The translations under genes were made by a program, and so were the position numbers. A stretch of DNA of 34,920 nt from Bacillota bacterium. GTDB taxonomy: Bacteria; Bacillota; Clostridia; Lachnospirales; Lachnospiraceae. Below are positions 26,643 to 33,563 of this stretch, piece after piece (the stretch's first letter is position 1; the number at the start of each line of letters is the position of its first letter). Location of the stretch: the NCBI GenBank assembly GCA_023390555.1, contig JAEWCQ010000030.1:1-34920 (forward strand), given 5' to 3'. Under the pieces are notes generated by a model. That model was not told where the DNA came from, ran no database searches, and saw nothing but the letters and a program-made list of their open reading frames with translations.

Positions 26643-26679
26643 GGAAAAAGGCGCTATGTCCCCTACAACATAGCGCCTT
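26643..26679 (-). terminator. Terminator-like hairpin in the 5' leader of the aminotransferase operon
   Basis: A perfect 12-bp stem (AAGGCGCTATGT at 26648-26659, ACATAGCGCCTT at 26668-26679) is followed, on the minus strand only, by five T (26647-26643). It sits between the strong minus-strand promoter and the aminotransferase start, so it could be an attenuator. A weaker TTGGG/CCCAA hairpin lies downstream near 26627-26643. Confidence 0.65.
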
Positions 26680-26707
26680 CGCAATGAAAATTAATAAAAT
26701 ATTTATA

Positions 26708-26730
26708 ATATAATATATTGTATATTATAT
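26708..26730. promoter_or_regulatory. AT-rich operator-like palindrome on the operon promoter
   Basis: Two perfect 10-base arms flank a central TTG (26718-26720). The palindrome covers the minus-strand -10 box and probable start site. GntR/FCD regulators bind palindromes of similar size, so it is a plausible site for the divergent regulator. AT-rich low-complexity DNA makes chance palindromes more likely, which lowers certainty. Confidence 0.45.
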
Positions 26731-26751
26731 ATTTGAATTGAAATTTGTCAA
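26724..26751 (-). promoter_or_regulatory. Consensus promoter of the aminotransferase-MFS-dehydrogenase-permease operon
   Basis: On the minus strand TTGACA (26751-26746) and TATAAT (26729-26724) both match consensus exactly with a 16-base spacer. Such a strong promoter would need repression or attenuation to be off, and both kinds of candidate element lie next to it. Confidence 0.75.
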
Positions 26752-26795
26752 TAAGGAATTCAATAAAAATGAAATATATATCGGTATCCTCGATG

Positions 26796-26824
26796 TTGAC
26801 AATGATGTGCAATTTATATATTAT
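26796..26824 (+). promoter_or_regulatory. Promoter of the GntR regulator gene
   Basis: TTGACA (26796-26801) and TATTAT (26819-26824) with a 17-base spacer, 40 bases before the regulator start. It is back-to-back with the operon promoter, the two -35 boxes being 44 bases apart. Confidence 0.65.
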
Positions 26825-26864
26825 TAGGTATATTGGAATCAGATGGAATTTTGGAGGAGTAAAA

Positions 26865-27509
26865 ATGGCAAAATATGAATCATTAAAGGATCATGTTTAT
26901 CAATACATAACGGGGAAAATACAAAATGGAGAACTGCTTCCAAACCAGAAGGTAAACGAGCTGGAAATCTGCAAAGAGCTTGACATCAGCAGAACACCGG
27001 CCAGAGAGGCATTGATTCAGCTATCGGCGGACAATCTTATTGATTATATTCCTCGAAAGGGATTTATGGTAAAGGAAATAGACAATAAGAAGAAACTGGA
27101 TACCTATAAGATCATTGGAACTTTGGATGCACTTGCGGCAGAACAGGCTTTTGCATTTTTGGATCAGGCGGATATTTTAAAGATGAATGAGCTTGTGGAG
27201 AAAATGAACGTTGCAATCAAATACTATAACTATGCAGATTACTGTTCCCTTCAGTCAGATTTTCACGAGGTTTATATTCAAAAATGTGACAATCCTTCCC
27301 TGATTGATCTTTTGCATCTGCTTAAAAACAGTTTTATCCGTCTTTCTTATATGAGTGATGATAAGGAGCGATTATTTCAGGCACTTGCGCAGGTAAATAA
27401 GCAGCATGAAGCAATCGCGAAGCTATTTGCACAGGGTGATATCAGTACGGTACAGACAGCTATTCGGCGTCATTGGGAGACTGATACAAAAAATGAGGAT
27501 ATGATTTAA
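26865..27509 (+). CDS. GntR-family transcriptional regulator with FCD domain
   Basis: A 214-residue ligand-responsive DNA-binding protein. The N-terminal winged helix (about residues 1-68) shows the GntR pattern LKDHVYQYITGKIQNGEL, then LEICKELDISRTPAREALIQL and YIPRKGFMV. The remaining helical part is an FCD effector domain (LDALAAEQAF, FHEVYIQKCDNP, HEAIAKLFAQGD), which typically binds small carboxylates. Translation from the longer frame at 26745 is unlikely, because GGAGGAG at 26853-26859 points to ATG 26865. Its divergent placement argues that it controls the aminotransferase operon, possibly in response to a keto or hydroxy acid. Confidence 0.88.
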   Translation: MAKYESLKDHVYQYITGKIQNGELLPNQKVNELEICKELDISRTPAREALIQLSADNLIDYIPRKGFMVKEIDNKKKLDTYKIIGTLDALAAEQAFAFLDQADILKMNELVEKMNVAIKYYNYADYCSLQSDFHEVYIQKCDNPSLIDLLHLLKNSFIRLSYMSDDKERLFQALAQVNKQHEAIAKLFAQGDISTVQTAIRRHWETDTKNEDMI

Positions 27510-27684
27510 GCAGACAAGTGGTGCAACGAGGTTGCCTCTCGCCTGCAACAGGAAGAAATCAATACCACAAAGATATTTGATGGAGTATGGATGCGGGACA
27601 TATATCTCTAAATATGACAATGGATGAGAGACATATGTAATAGATGGTAGAAGAAAGAAATCATAAAGATAATGTTTTTAAAGG

Positions 27685-27716
27685 TGCATAAGCAGATCCT
27701 TGCTTATGCATTTTTT
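27685..27716 (+). terminator. Terminator after the GntR gene
   Basis: A perfect 10-bp stem (27685-27694 with 27701-27710, TGCATAAGCA/TGCTTATGCA) with a six-base loop is followed by six T. The 175 bases between the gene and this hairpin hold no supportable gene; a short GTTGC/GCAAC pairing is the only structure seen. Confidence 0.85.
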
Positions 27717-27771
27717 GCACTATTTTTATGCCAATTTAATTCACAGGAGATGGATCATAATGTACAATCAC

Positions 27772-28164
27772 TTAACAATCGGTGCTGTCTGCGGGTGTTT
27801 CCGCCGGATTGTGCATTTCTCCCCACTTCGATAATTCCATAAAAATAGGGAGCAATTCAACACCTGCTTCCTTGAGAGAATATTCGACATGGAGAGGAAT
27901 CTCATTATATTGGATGCGCTTGACGACACCCATCTGCTCTAATTTTTTTAAGGTTCCTGTTAATACAGTATTGGTGATTCCCGGCAAATGGGTTTTAAGC
28001 TGGCCGAAACGAAGTGTTTCATATTTCAACAGGTAAAACAATATTTTAATTTCCCATTTTCCACTAATTAAATCGAATGCATAAGTCAATGGACATTTAT
28101 TGTGATGCGTATCGATTTCCTTCACATGAGTCAGAAAGGTCTCTGCTGATTGATAATAATTCAT
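27772..28164 (-). CDS. HxlR-family transcriptional regulator
   Basis: A 130-residue winged-helix regulator. The HxlR hallmark is present: a cysteine before the first strand (C24 in NKCPLTYAFDLISGKWEIKILFYL), then LRFGQLKTHLPGITNTVLTGTLKKLEQMG as the recognition region, and the wing VEYSLKEAG. Relatives respond to electrophiles, quinones or redox stress, often through that cysteine. ATG at 28164 follows AAGAAGGTG. It is divergent from a nitroreductase with 165 bases between, the usual arrangement for local control. Confidence 0.88.
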   Translation of the reverse strand: MNYYQSAETFLTHVKEIDTHHNKCPLTYAFDLISGKWEIKILFYLLKYETLRFGQLKTHLPGITNTVLTGTLKKLEQMGVVKRIQYNEIPLHVEYSLKEAGVELLPIFMELSKWGEMHNPAETPADSTDC

Positions 28165-28219
28165 ATGTTACACCTTCTTAAAATCCTAAAATGTGCATGG
28201 TATGTTTGAACTTACTTAG

Positions 28220-28266
28220 TGATAAAAAACTGCGTACTTATCATGCTGTTACATTTCCATTATAAT
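28220..28266 (+). promoter_or_regulatory. Nitroreductase promoter and overlapping inverted repeat
   Basis: TTATCA (28238-28243) and TATAAT (28261-28266) are 17 bases apart. TGATAA (28220-28225) and TTATCA (28238-28243) form an inverted repeat with a 12-base spacer that covers the -35, a plausible HxlR site. TACTTA also occurs twice in this stretch. Confidence 0.45.
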
Positions 28267-28329
28267 GCTACACACAGTATATTATTTTGATTATACAATG
28301 GAAAACAGGAAAAAGAAAGAAGGATAACG

Positions 28330-28893
28330 ATGTCAGAAACAATATTACAAATCATATCAAAAAGAAGATCCTGCCGTAGTTTCACTACGGAGCAACTTAC
28401 ACATCAGGAAATCGAAGCATTCATTCAGGCGGGGCAGGGTGCCCCCATAGGGATGAATTTCACCAGCAAAATACAGATATTTGTGATTCAAGATAAAATA
28501 CTTCTCAATGAGTTAGAACAAAATGCACGACACTACTTTTCGGATCCAAAACACCAGATTGCAGATCATAAAATAAAGAGTGTACTTTATGAGGCACCTG
28601 CACTGATTGTTGTAGCAATCGAAAAACTCAATGGGCCATTGGAAAAGGGACAATACTGTAGTGCAGCATGTATTCTGGAAAATATGATTTTGACTGCGAC
28701 TGAAATGGGAATAGGGAGTATCTATTTAAGCGGAGTTACCACGGCTTTAAATGAAAACAGAGAACTCCTTACGAAACTCAGAATTCCTGAGAATTATCAG
28801 GCAGCATCTGCCATTGCAATTGGCAGACCGGCAAAAGAACTTCAACCAAGAGAACTTACAGAAGAACGGATCGCCACTGTGTGGCTGGAATAA
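28330..28893 (+). CDS. Nitroreductase-family FMN oxidoreductase
   Basis: A 187-residue FMN-dependent NAD(P)H oxidoreductase, cytosolic. The N-terminal phosphate-contacting segment is SKRRSCRSFTTEQL, the second cofactor region APIGMNF, and the C-terminal half has LENMILTATEMGIGSIYLSGV and the strand AIAIGRPAKE. Members reduce nitroaromatics, quinones or flavins; substrate unknown. ATG 28330 is preceded by GAAGGATAA. It ends before a good terminator. Control by the divergent HxlR regulator is likely. Confidence 0.87.
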   Translation: MSETILQIISKRRSCRSFTTEQLTHQEIEAFIQAGQGAPIGMNFTSKIQIFVIQDKILLNELEQNARHYFSDPKHQIADHKIKSVLYEAPALIVVAIEKLNGPLEKGQYCSAACILENMILTATEMGIGSIYLSGVTTALNENRELLTKLRIPENYQAASAIAIGRPAKELQPRELTEERIATVWLE

Positions 28894-28974
28894 ACCAAAG
28901 TGAGATTTAAGTTGTGGTTCATATTATATTTCTCTCTTTCGTGGAAATTCAATTCCGAGAAACCGGCATTTTTT

Positions 28975-29004
28975 AAAACCCGCCATTATTTTGGCGGGTT
29001 TTTT
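28975..29004 (+). terminator. Terminator after the nitroreductase
   Basis: An 11-bp perfect stem (28975-28985 with 28992-29002, core ACCCGCCA/TGGCGGGT) with a TTATTT loop and a T-run to 29004. The 187 bases from here to the next start are AT-rich and show no clear promoter hexamers. Confidence 0.9.
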
Positions 29005-29191
29005 CGCAAGATTTCAAAATTATATGACCGATTTTTCTGGAAATACAGGATTGTCAAATCATGTACCTGTGAAGAAAGGGAAGCAATTTATCTAAATAAA
29101 TAAGCAAGTATTTGTAATGAAAGAGAAGAAAAGCAGGAGTATATTATAGCTCAGAAAGGAATGCATAAGCAGACAATAGAAGGAGGACATT

Positions 29192-32100
29192 ATGTGCGAA
29201 GTGAAAGTATGGGAAGAAAGCATTATCATCCCAACTTATGAAATAGGAGAAGCCGAGAAGAATCCAATCTTTTTGGATAAGCGTGTTTATCAGGGGAGTT
29301 CAGGAAAAGTATATCCATATCCTACGATAGAAAAGATCAGCGACGAAAAAACGAATAAGGAGTATCAGGCAGTCTATTTAGAAAATAGATATCTAAAAGT
29401 AATGATCCTGCCGGAGCTGGGCGGGAGAATCCAGCGCGCTTATGACAAGACAAATGATTATGACTTTGTATATTATAATCATGTCATAAAACCGGCGTTG
29501 GTAGGTTTGACCGGGCCGTGGATTTCCGGCGGAATTGAATTTAACTGGCCGCAGCACCACAGACCGACGACTTTTCTTCCGGTTGATCATATGATCGTAG
29601 AAAATGAGGATGGCAGTCAATCCGTTTTGGTTCACGATGTGGATCAGATGTATGGCACGAAAGGCCTTGCAAAAATCACCCTGTATCCGGAAAAAGCCTA
29701 TATTGAGATCACAGGGCAGCTCTATAACCGCACGGCGATGCCGCAGACATTTTTGTGGTGGGCAAATCCGGCGGTTCCGGTGAATGATGATACACAGTCT
29801 GTATTTCCGCCGGATGTACACGCAGTCATGGATCATGGAAAGCGTGATGTGTCAAGGTTTCCAATCGCAACCGGAGTTTATTATAAGAAGGATTACAGTG
29901 AGGGCGTTGATATATCCAGATACCGGAATATTCCGGTGCCAACCAGTTATATGGCAGAGAAATCGAAATACAATTTTGTGGGAGGCTATGATTATCAGAA
30001 AGGTGCGGGTATTCTGCACGTAGCGGATCATCATATATCTCCGGGAAAGAAGCAGTGGACATGGGGATGCGGTGATTTCGGCAAGGCGTGGGATCGCAAT
30101 CTGACCGATGAGGATGGACCATATGTGGAGTTGATGACGGGGGTCTATACGGACAATCAGCCGGATTTTACGTGGTTAAAGCCCTTTGAAGAAAAGACCT
30201 TTAAACAGTACTTTATGCCATATAAGGCAGTCGGACAGGTGAAAAATGCAACCATAGATGCAGCGGTCAATTTGGAAGTGGAAGACGGTGAAATTGATAT
30301 CTGCGTTTACGGTACCAGCAGGAAACAGGTAAGGATTACGTGTACCTGTGACAGCAGGACTGTTTTTTCAGAGGAAACAGAAATTTCTCCGGTGAATATT
30401 TTTGAGAAGAGAATCACCTTTGCCTGTGAAGATAAGACAAAACTTACATTGTCCGTGTATGAAGGTGATGCACTTCTGGTGTCCTATACACCGGAAAAAC
30501 AGCAAATTGAGAAGCTTCCAGATCCCGCAGAAGCAGTTGCGGAACCGGAGAAAATTGAGACGGTAGAAGAACTGTATCTTGCGGGGCTTCATATTGAACA
30601 GTATCGCCATGCAACTTACCTGCCGGATCCTTATTATCTGGAGGCATTAAAGCGTGACCCTGGTGACATTCGTTCAAACAATGCATATGGGCTGCTGCTC
30701 ATGCGCCGCGGTGACTTTCAAAAAGCCGGAACGTATTTTGAAAAGGCACTCGAGCGGATGATAAAGAGAAATCCAAATCCATATGATAGTGAAGCATACT
30801 ACAATCTGGGGTTAGTAAAACTATATCTCGAGGAAACAGAAGGGGCCTATGATGCCTTTTTCAAAGCAACCTGGAGCAATGAACAGCAGGAAATGTCCTT
30901 TTATTATCTGGCAGTTATCGATGCCAAACAGGGCCGATTTGTGCATGCGCTGGAGATGGTTGAAAAAGGACTGGTAAAAAATGCGCATAATGTCAAGGCT
31001 CGTGCATTGCGGTTATATCTATTGAGAAAGCTTGGCCGGTTGGAAGAAGCAAAAACAGCGGCAGCCGAAAATCTGGCATTGGACCCGTTTGATTTCCTTT
31101 CCGGCAATGAGGAAAGAATGCTGAAGAAGGAGGGAAATTGCGGCTTTGAGGAGCTGAACAGGAGAATGCGTGGATTTTCGGAAAATTATCTGATCACGGC
31201 CAGAGATTATGCAGAAGCCGGGGCATATGAAGAAGCGGTTACGCTGCTCGGCAAATGTGTGCAGAGAACGCCGCTTGTTTGCTACTATGAGGCATATTAT
31301 CTTGGAAAGCTTGGAAAACACAAGGAGGCAGAAGCGAAAGTGACGGAAGCGGAGCAAACAAAGCCGGATTACTGTTTTCCAAATAAGCTGGAGGACATTG
31401 CGGTTTTATCCTATGCCATTACGAAGTATGATGCAGCAATGGCAAGGTATTATCTCGGAAACCTCTATTATGATAAGCTCCAATGGAAGAAAGCTACTTC
31501 ACTGTGGGAAGAAGCACGAGAAAGGAAACCGGGATTTCCAACCATCCACCGGAATTTAGCACTCACCTATTATAATAAGTGGCAAAATCCGGATGCCGCA
31601 AAAGAGGAGATGGAAACGGCATTTGCGCTGGAACCAACCGATGTACGTGTATTCCTGGAATTGGATCAGTTATACAAAAAACTTCGCATCAGTGAGGCGG
31701 ACAGACTCGCAAATTATGAAGATAACAGGGGAATCATCGAAAACAGGGATGACGTATTTATTGAATATATTCTGCTGAACAACATGACTGGTCAGCATCA
31801 GAAGGCGTATGACCTGATCATGGGAAGGAAATTCCATCCATGGGAAGGCGGGGAAGGAAAAATAACGACGCAGTATACGATGGCATTAGTAGAAATGTCG
31901 AAGGAGGCTTTAAAAAATCAAAAAGCAGAGCAGGCGGAGTCGTATCTGCGGAAAGCACTGGTTTATCCTGAAAATCTGGGGGAGGGAAAGCTGGAAGGAA
32001 CAAAGGATAATCATATTTATTATTACCTCGGACTCGCGCTTGAAATGCAGGGGAAAATGGATGGGGCGAAGGAGTGCTATGAGATGGCGGCAACTGGAAC

Positions 32101-32479
32101 AGATGAGCCGGCAGGTATGATGTACTATAATGACCAACCGGCGGACATGATTTTATATCAGGGACTTGCAAAACTGAAATTGGGGAAGACAGCGGAGGCC
32201 AGATCCAGATTTTATCGTCTGATTGATTATGGGGAAAAACATCTTTGGGATGAGGTGAAAATTGCATATTTTGCGGTATCACTTCCGGAGTTCCAGATTT
32301 TTGATGAAGATTATACGATCAGAAACAAAGCGCACTGCTACTATTTGATGGGATTGGGAAATATTGGATTAAAAAATGAAACAAAAGCAATCGGATTTCT
32401 GGAAAAAGCACTGGAGCTGGAACCATCACATATGCAGTGCCGGATTTACCTGAAAGCGGAATCCTGCTTATTGAAATAA
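29192..32479 (+). CDS. DUF5107-TPR protein, probable carbohydrate-active enzyme or sugar-binding protein
   Basis: A 1095-residue protein without signal peptide. The first 350 or so residues match the DUF5107 type: a mutarotase-like beta-sandwich with YLENRYLKVMILPELGGRIQ, then GLTGPWISGGIEFNWPQHHRP and FLWWANPAVPVNDDTQ. A beta-rich linker (350-450) leads to a long array of TPR-like helical repeats to the C-terminus (AYGLLLMRRGDFQKAGTYFEKAL; YYLGNLYYDKLQWKKATSLWEEA; ALEMQGKMDGAKECYEMA). The fold and the adjacent aldose 1-epimerase suggest sugar processing; no activity can be assigned from sequence. ATG 29192 has AGAAGGAGG upstream. galM follows after 17 bases. Confidence 0.8.
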   Translation: MCEVKVWEESIIIPTYEIGEAEKNPIFLDKRVYQGSSGKVYPYPTIEKISDEKTNKEYQAVYLENRYLKVMILPELGGRIQRAYDKTNDYDFVYYNHVIKPALVGLTGPWISGGIEFNWPQHHRPTTFLPVDHMIVENEDGSQSVLVHDVDQMYGTKGLAKITLYPEKAYIEITGQLYNRTAMPQTFLWWANPAVPVNDDTQSVFPPDVHAVMDHGKRDVSRFPIATGVYYKKDYSEGVDISRYRNIPVPTSYMAEKSKYNFVGGYDYQKGAGILHVADHHISPGKKQWTWGCGDFGKAWDRNLTDEDGPYVELMTGVYTDNQPDFTWLKPFEEKTFKQYFMPYKAVGQVKNATIDAAVNLEVEDGEIDICVYGTSRKQVRITCTCDSRTVFSEETEISPVNIFEKRITFACEDKTKLTLSVYEGDALLVSYTPEKQQIEKLPDPAEAVAEPEKIETVEELYLAGLHIEQYRHATYLPDPYYLEALKRDPGDIRSNNAYGLLLMRRGDFQKAGTYFEKALERMIKRNPNPYDSEAYYNLGLVKLYLEETEGAYDAFFKATWSNEQQEMSFYYLAVIDAKQGRFVHALEMVEKGLVKNAHNVKARALRLYLLRKLGRLEEAKTAAAENLALDPFDFLSGNEERMLKKEGNCGFEELNRRMRGFSENYLITARDYAEAGAYEEAVTLLGKCVQRTPLVCYYEAYYLGKLGKHKEAEAKVTEAEQTKPDYCFPNKLEDIAVLSYAITKYDAAMARYYLGNLYYDKLQWKKATSLWEEARERKPGFPTIHRNLALTYYNKWQNPDAAKEEMETAFALEPTDVRVFLELDQLYKKLRISEADRLANYEDNRGIIENRDDVFIEYILLNNMTGQHQKAYDLIMGRKFHPWEGGEGKITTQYTMALVEMSKEALKNQKAEQAESYLRKALVYPENLGEGKLEGTKDNHIYYYLGLALEMQGKMDGAKECYEMAATGTDEPAGMMYYNDQPADMILYQGLAKLKLGKTAEARSRFYRLIDYGEKHLWDEVKIAYFAVSLPEFQIFDEDYTIRNKAHCYYLMGLGNIGLKNETKAIGFLEKALELEPSHMQCRIYLKAESCLLK

Positions 32480-32496
32480 CAAAAGGATAAGAAGCA

Positions 32497-33543
32497 ATGG
32501 ATATATTGGAGTTCGGAACAGATAAGAGCGGGCGCAAGGCACATCTTTTTATATTGAAAAATCAAAATGGAATGAAGGTTTCTGTAACGGAGTATGGTGC
32601 GCATATCGTTTCCTTGGAGATACCGGGAGTAAACGGACGGACCAGAGACGTCATACTCGGATATGACAGTGTATCCGGTTACGAATCAGATCAGTGCTGT
32701 ATTGGAGCAACCATCGGCAGAAATGCAAATCGAATTAAAGATGCTGTGTTTTCTATCAATGGGAAACAATACCATTTGGAGAAAAATGAGAATGGAAATA
32801 ATTCACACAGCGGTTCCAACGGCTATCAGCATCGCTTTTGGGAAGTCCTGGATAGCGGCAAAAATTACGTGACGTTTCAGCTTCTCAGTCCGGACAAAGA
32901 TCAGGGGTTCCCGGGTGCATTTCGTGTCAAATTGACCTATTCACTGACGGAAAGCAATCATGTATGGATTCGTTTTCAGGGAGTTAGTGGTCAGGATACA
33001 ATTGTTAATATGACCAATCACAGTTATTTCAATTTGAACGGACATGAATACGGAAATATCTTAGATCATAAACTGCGCATAGATGCAGACTATTACAGTC
33101 CGGTGAGAGATGAATCATGGATTCCGACCGGTCTGCGTTCCAGAGTAGCAGGAACTCCCATGGATTTTCGAATGGAGAAATGTATCGGAACAGAGATTAC
33201 AGCAGATTTTGAACAATTGAATATAGCACATGACTATAATCACAACTATATTCTGAATAAAGAAGGATGCAGAATAAGAAGAGCCGCAGAGGTCTACTGC
33301 GAAAAATCACGGATAAAAATGACGCTTGATACAAATCTCCCGGCTGTCCAGCTTTATACAGCCGGGTATATGGAGAACATCCACGGAAAATATGGGAATA
33401 TCTATGGAAAGCAGCAGGGATTGTGTCTGGAAGCACAATATACACCGAATGCGATCCATACTCCCGGGGAGGAACAGCCCCTTCTAAAAGCCGGAAATAG
33501 ATATGATAAGACAATTATCTATGGGTTTTCGTGGAAAATGTAA
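32497..33543 (+). CDS. galM: Aldose 1-epimerase (galactose mutarotase)
   Basis: Interconverts alpha and beta anomers of galactose and other aldoses. The 348-residue protein has the catalytic histidine in VNMTNHSYFNLNG (H175) and the catalytic glutamate in LCLEAQYTPNAIH (E312). The IGRNANRI and PTGLRSRVAGTPMDF segments are also typical. ATG 32497 is preceded by AAAAGGATAAG. It is not beside galKT, so it probably serves the sugar system of the flanking DUF5107 and downstream genes as well as general galactose use. Confidence 0.93.
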   Translation: MDILEFGTDKSGRKAHLFILKNQNGMKVSVTEYGAHIVSLEIPGVNGRTRDVILGYDSVSGYESDQCCIGATIGRNANRIKDAVFSINGKQYHLEKNENGNNSHSGSNGYQHRFWEVLDSGKNYVTFQLLSPDKDQGFPGAFRVKLTYSLTESNHVWIRFQGVSGQDTIVNMTNHSYFNLNGHEYGNILDHKLRIDADYYSPVRDESWIPTGLRSRVAGTPMDFRMEKCIGTEITADFEQLNIAHDYNHNYILNKEGCRIRRAAEVYCEKSRIKMTLDTNLPAVQLYTAGYMENIHGKYGNIYGKQQGLCLEAQYTPNAIHTPGEEQPLLKAGNRYDKTIIYGFSWKM

Positions 33544-33563
33544 TATCCAGGAGGCATATCCCG

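Noticed and set aside
26568..26720. T-box or known riboswitch in the aminotransferase leader
   Set aside because: No T-box antiterminator consensus or other riboswitch core seen; only the terminator-like hairpin is supported.
28900..29103. 67-codon frame after the nitroreductase
   Set aside because: It runs straight through a strong rho-independent terminator and has no ribosome site.
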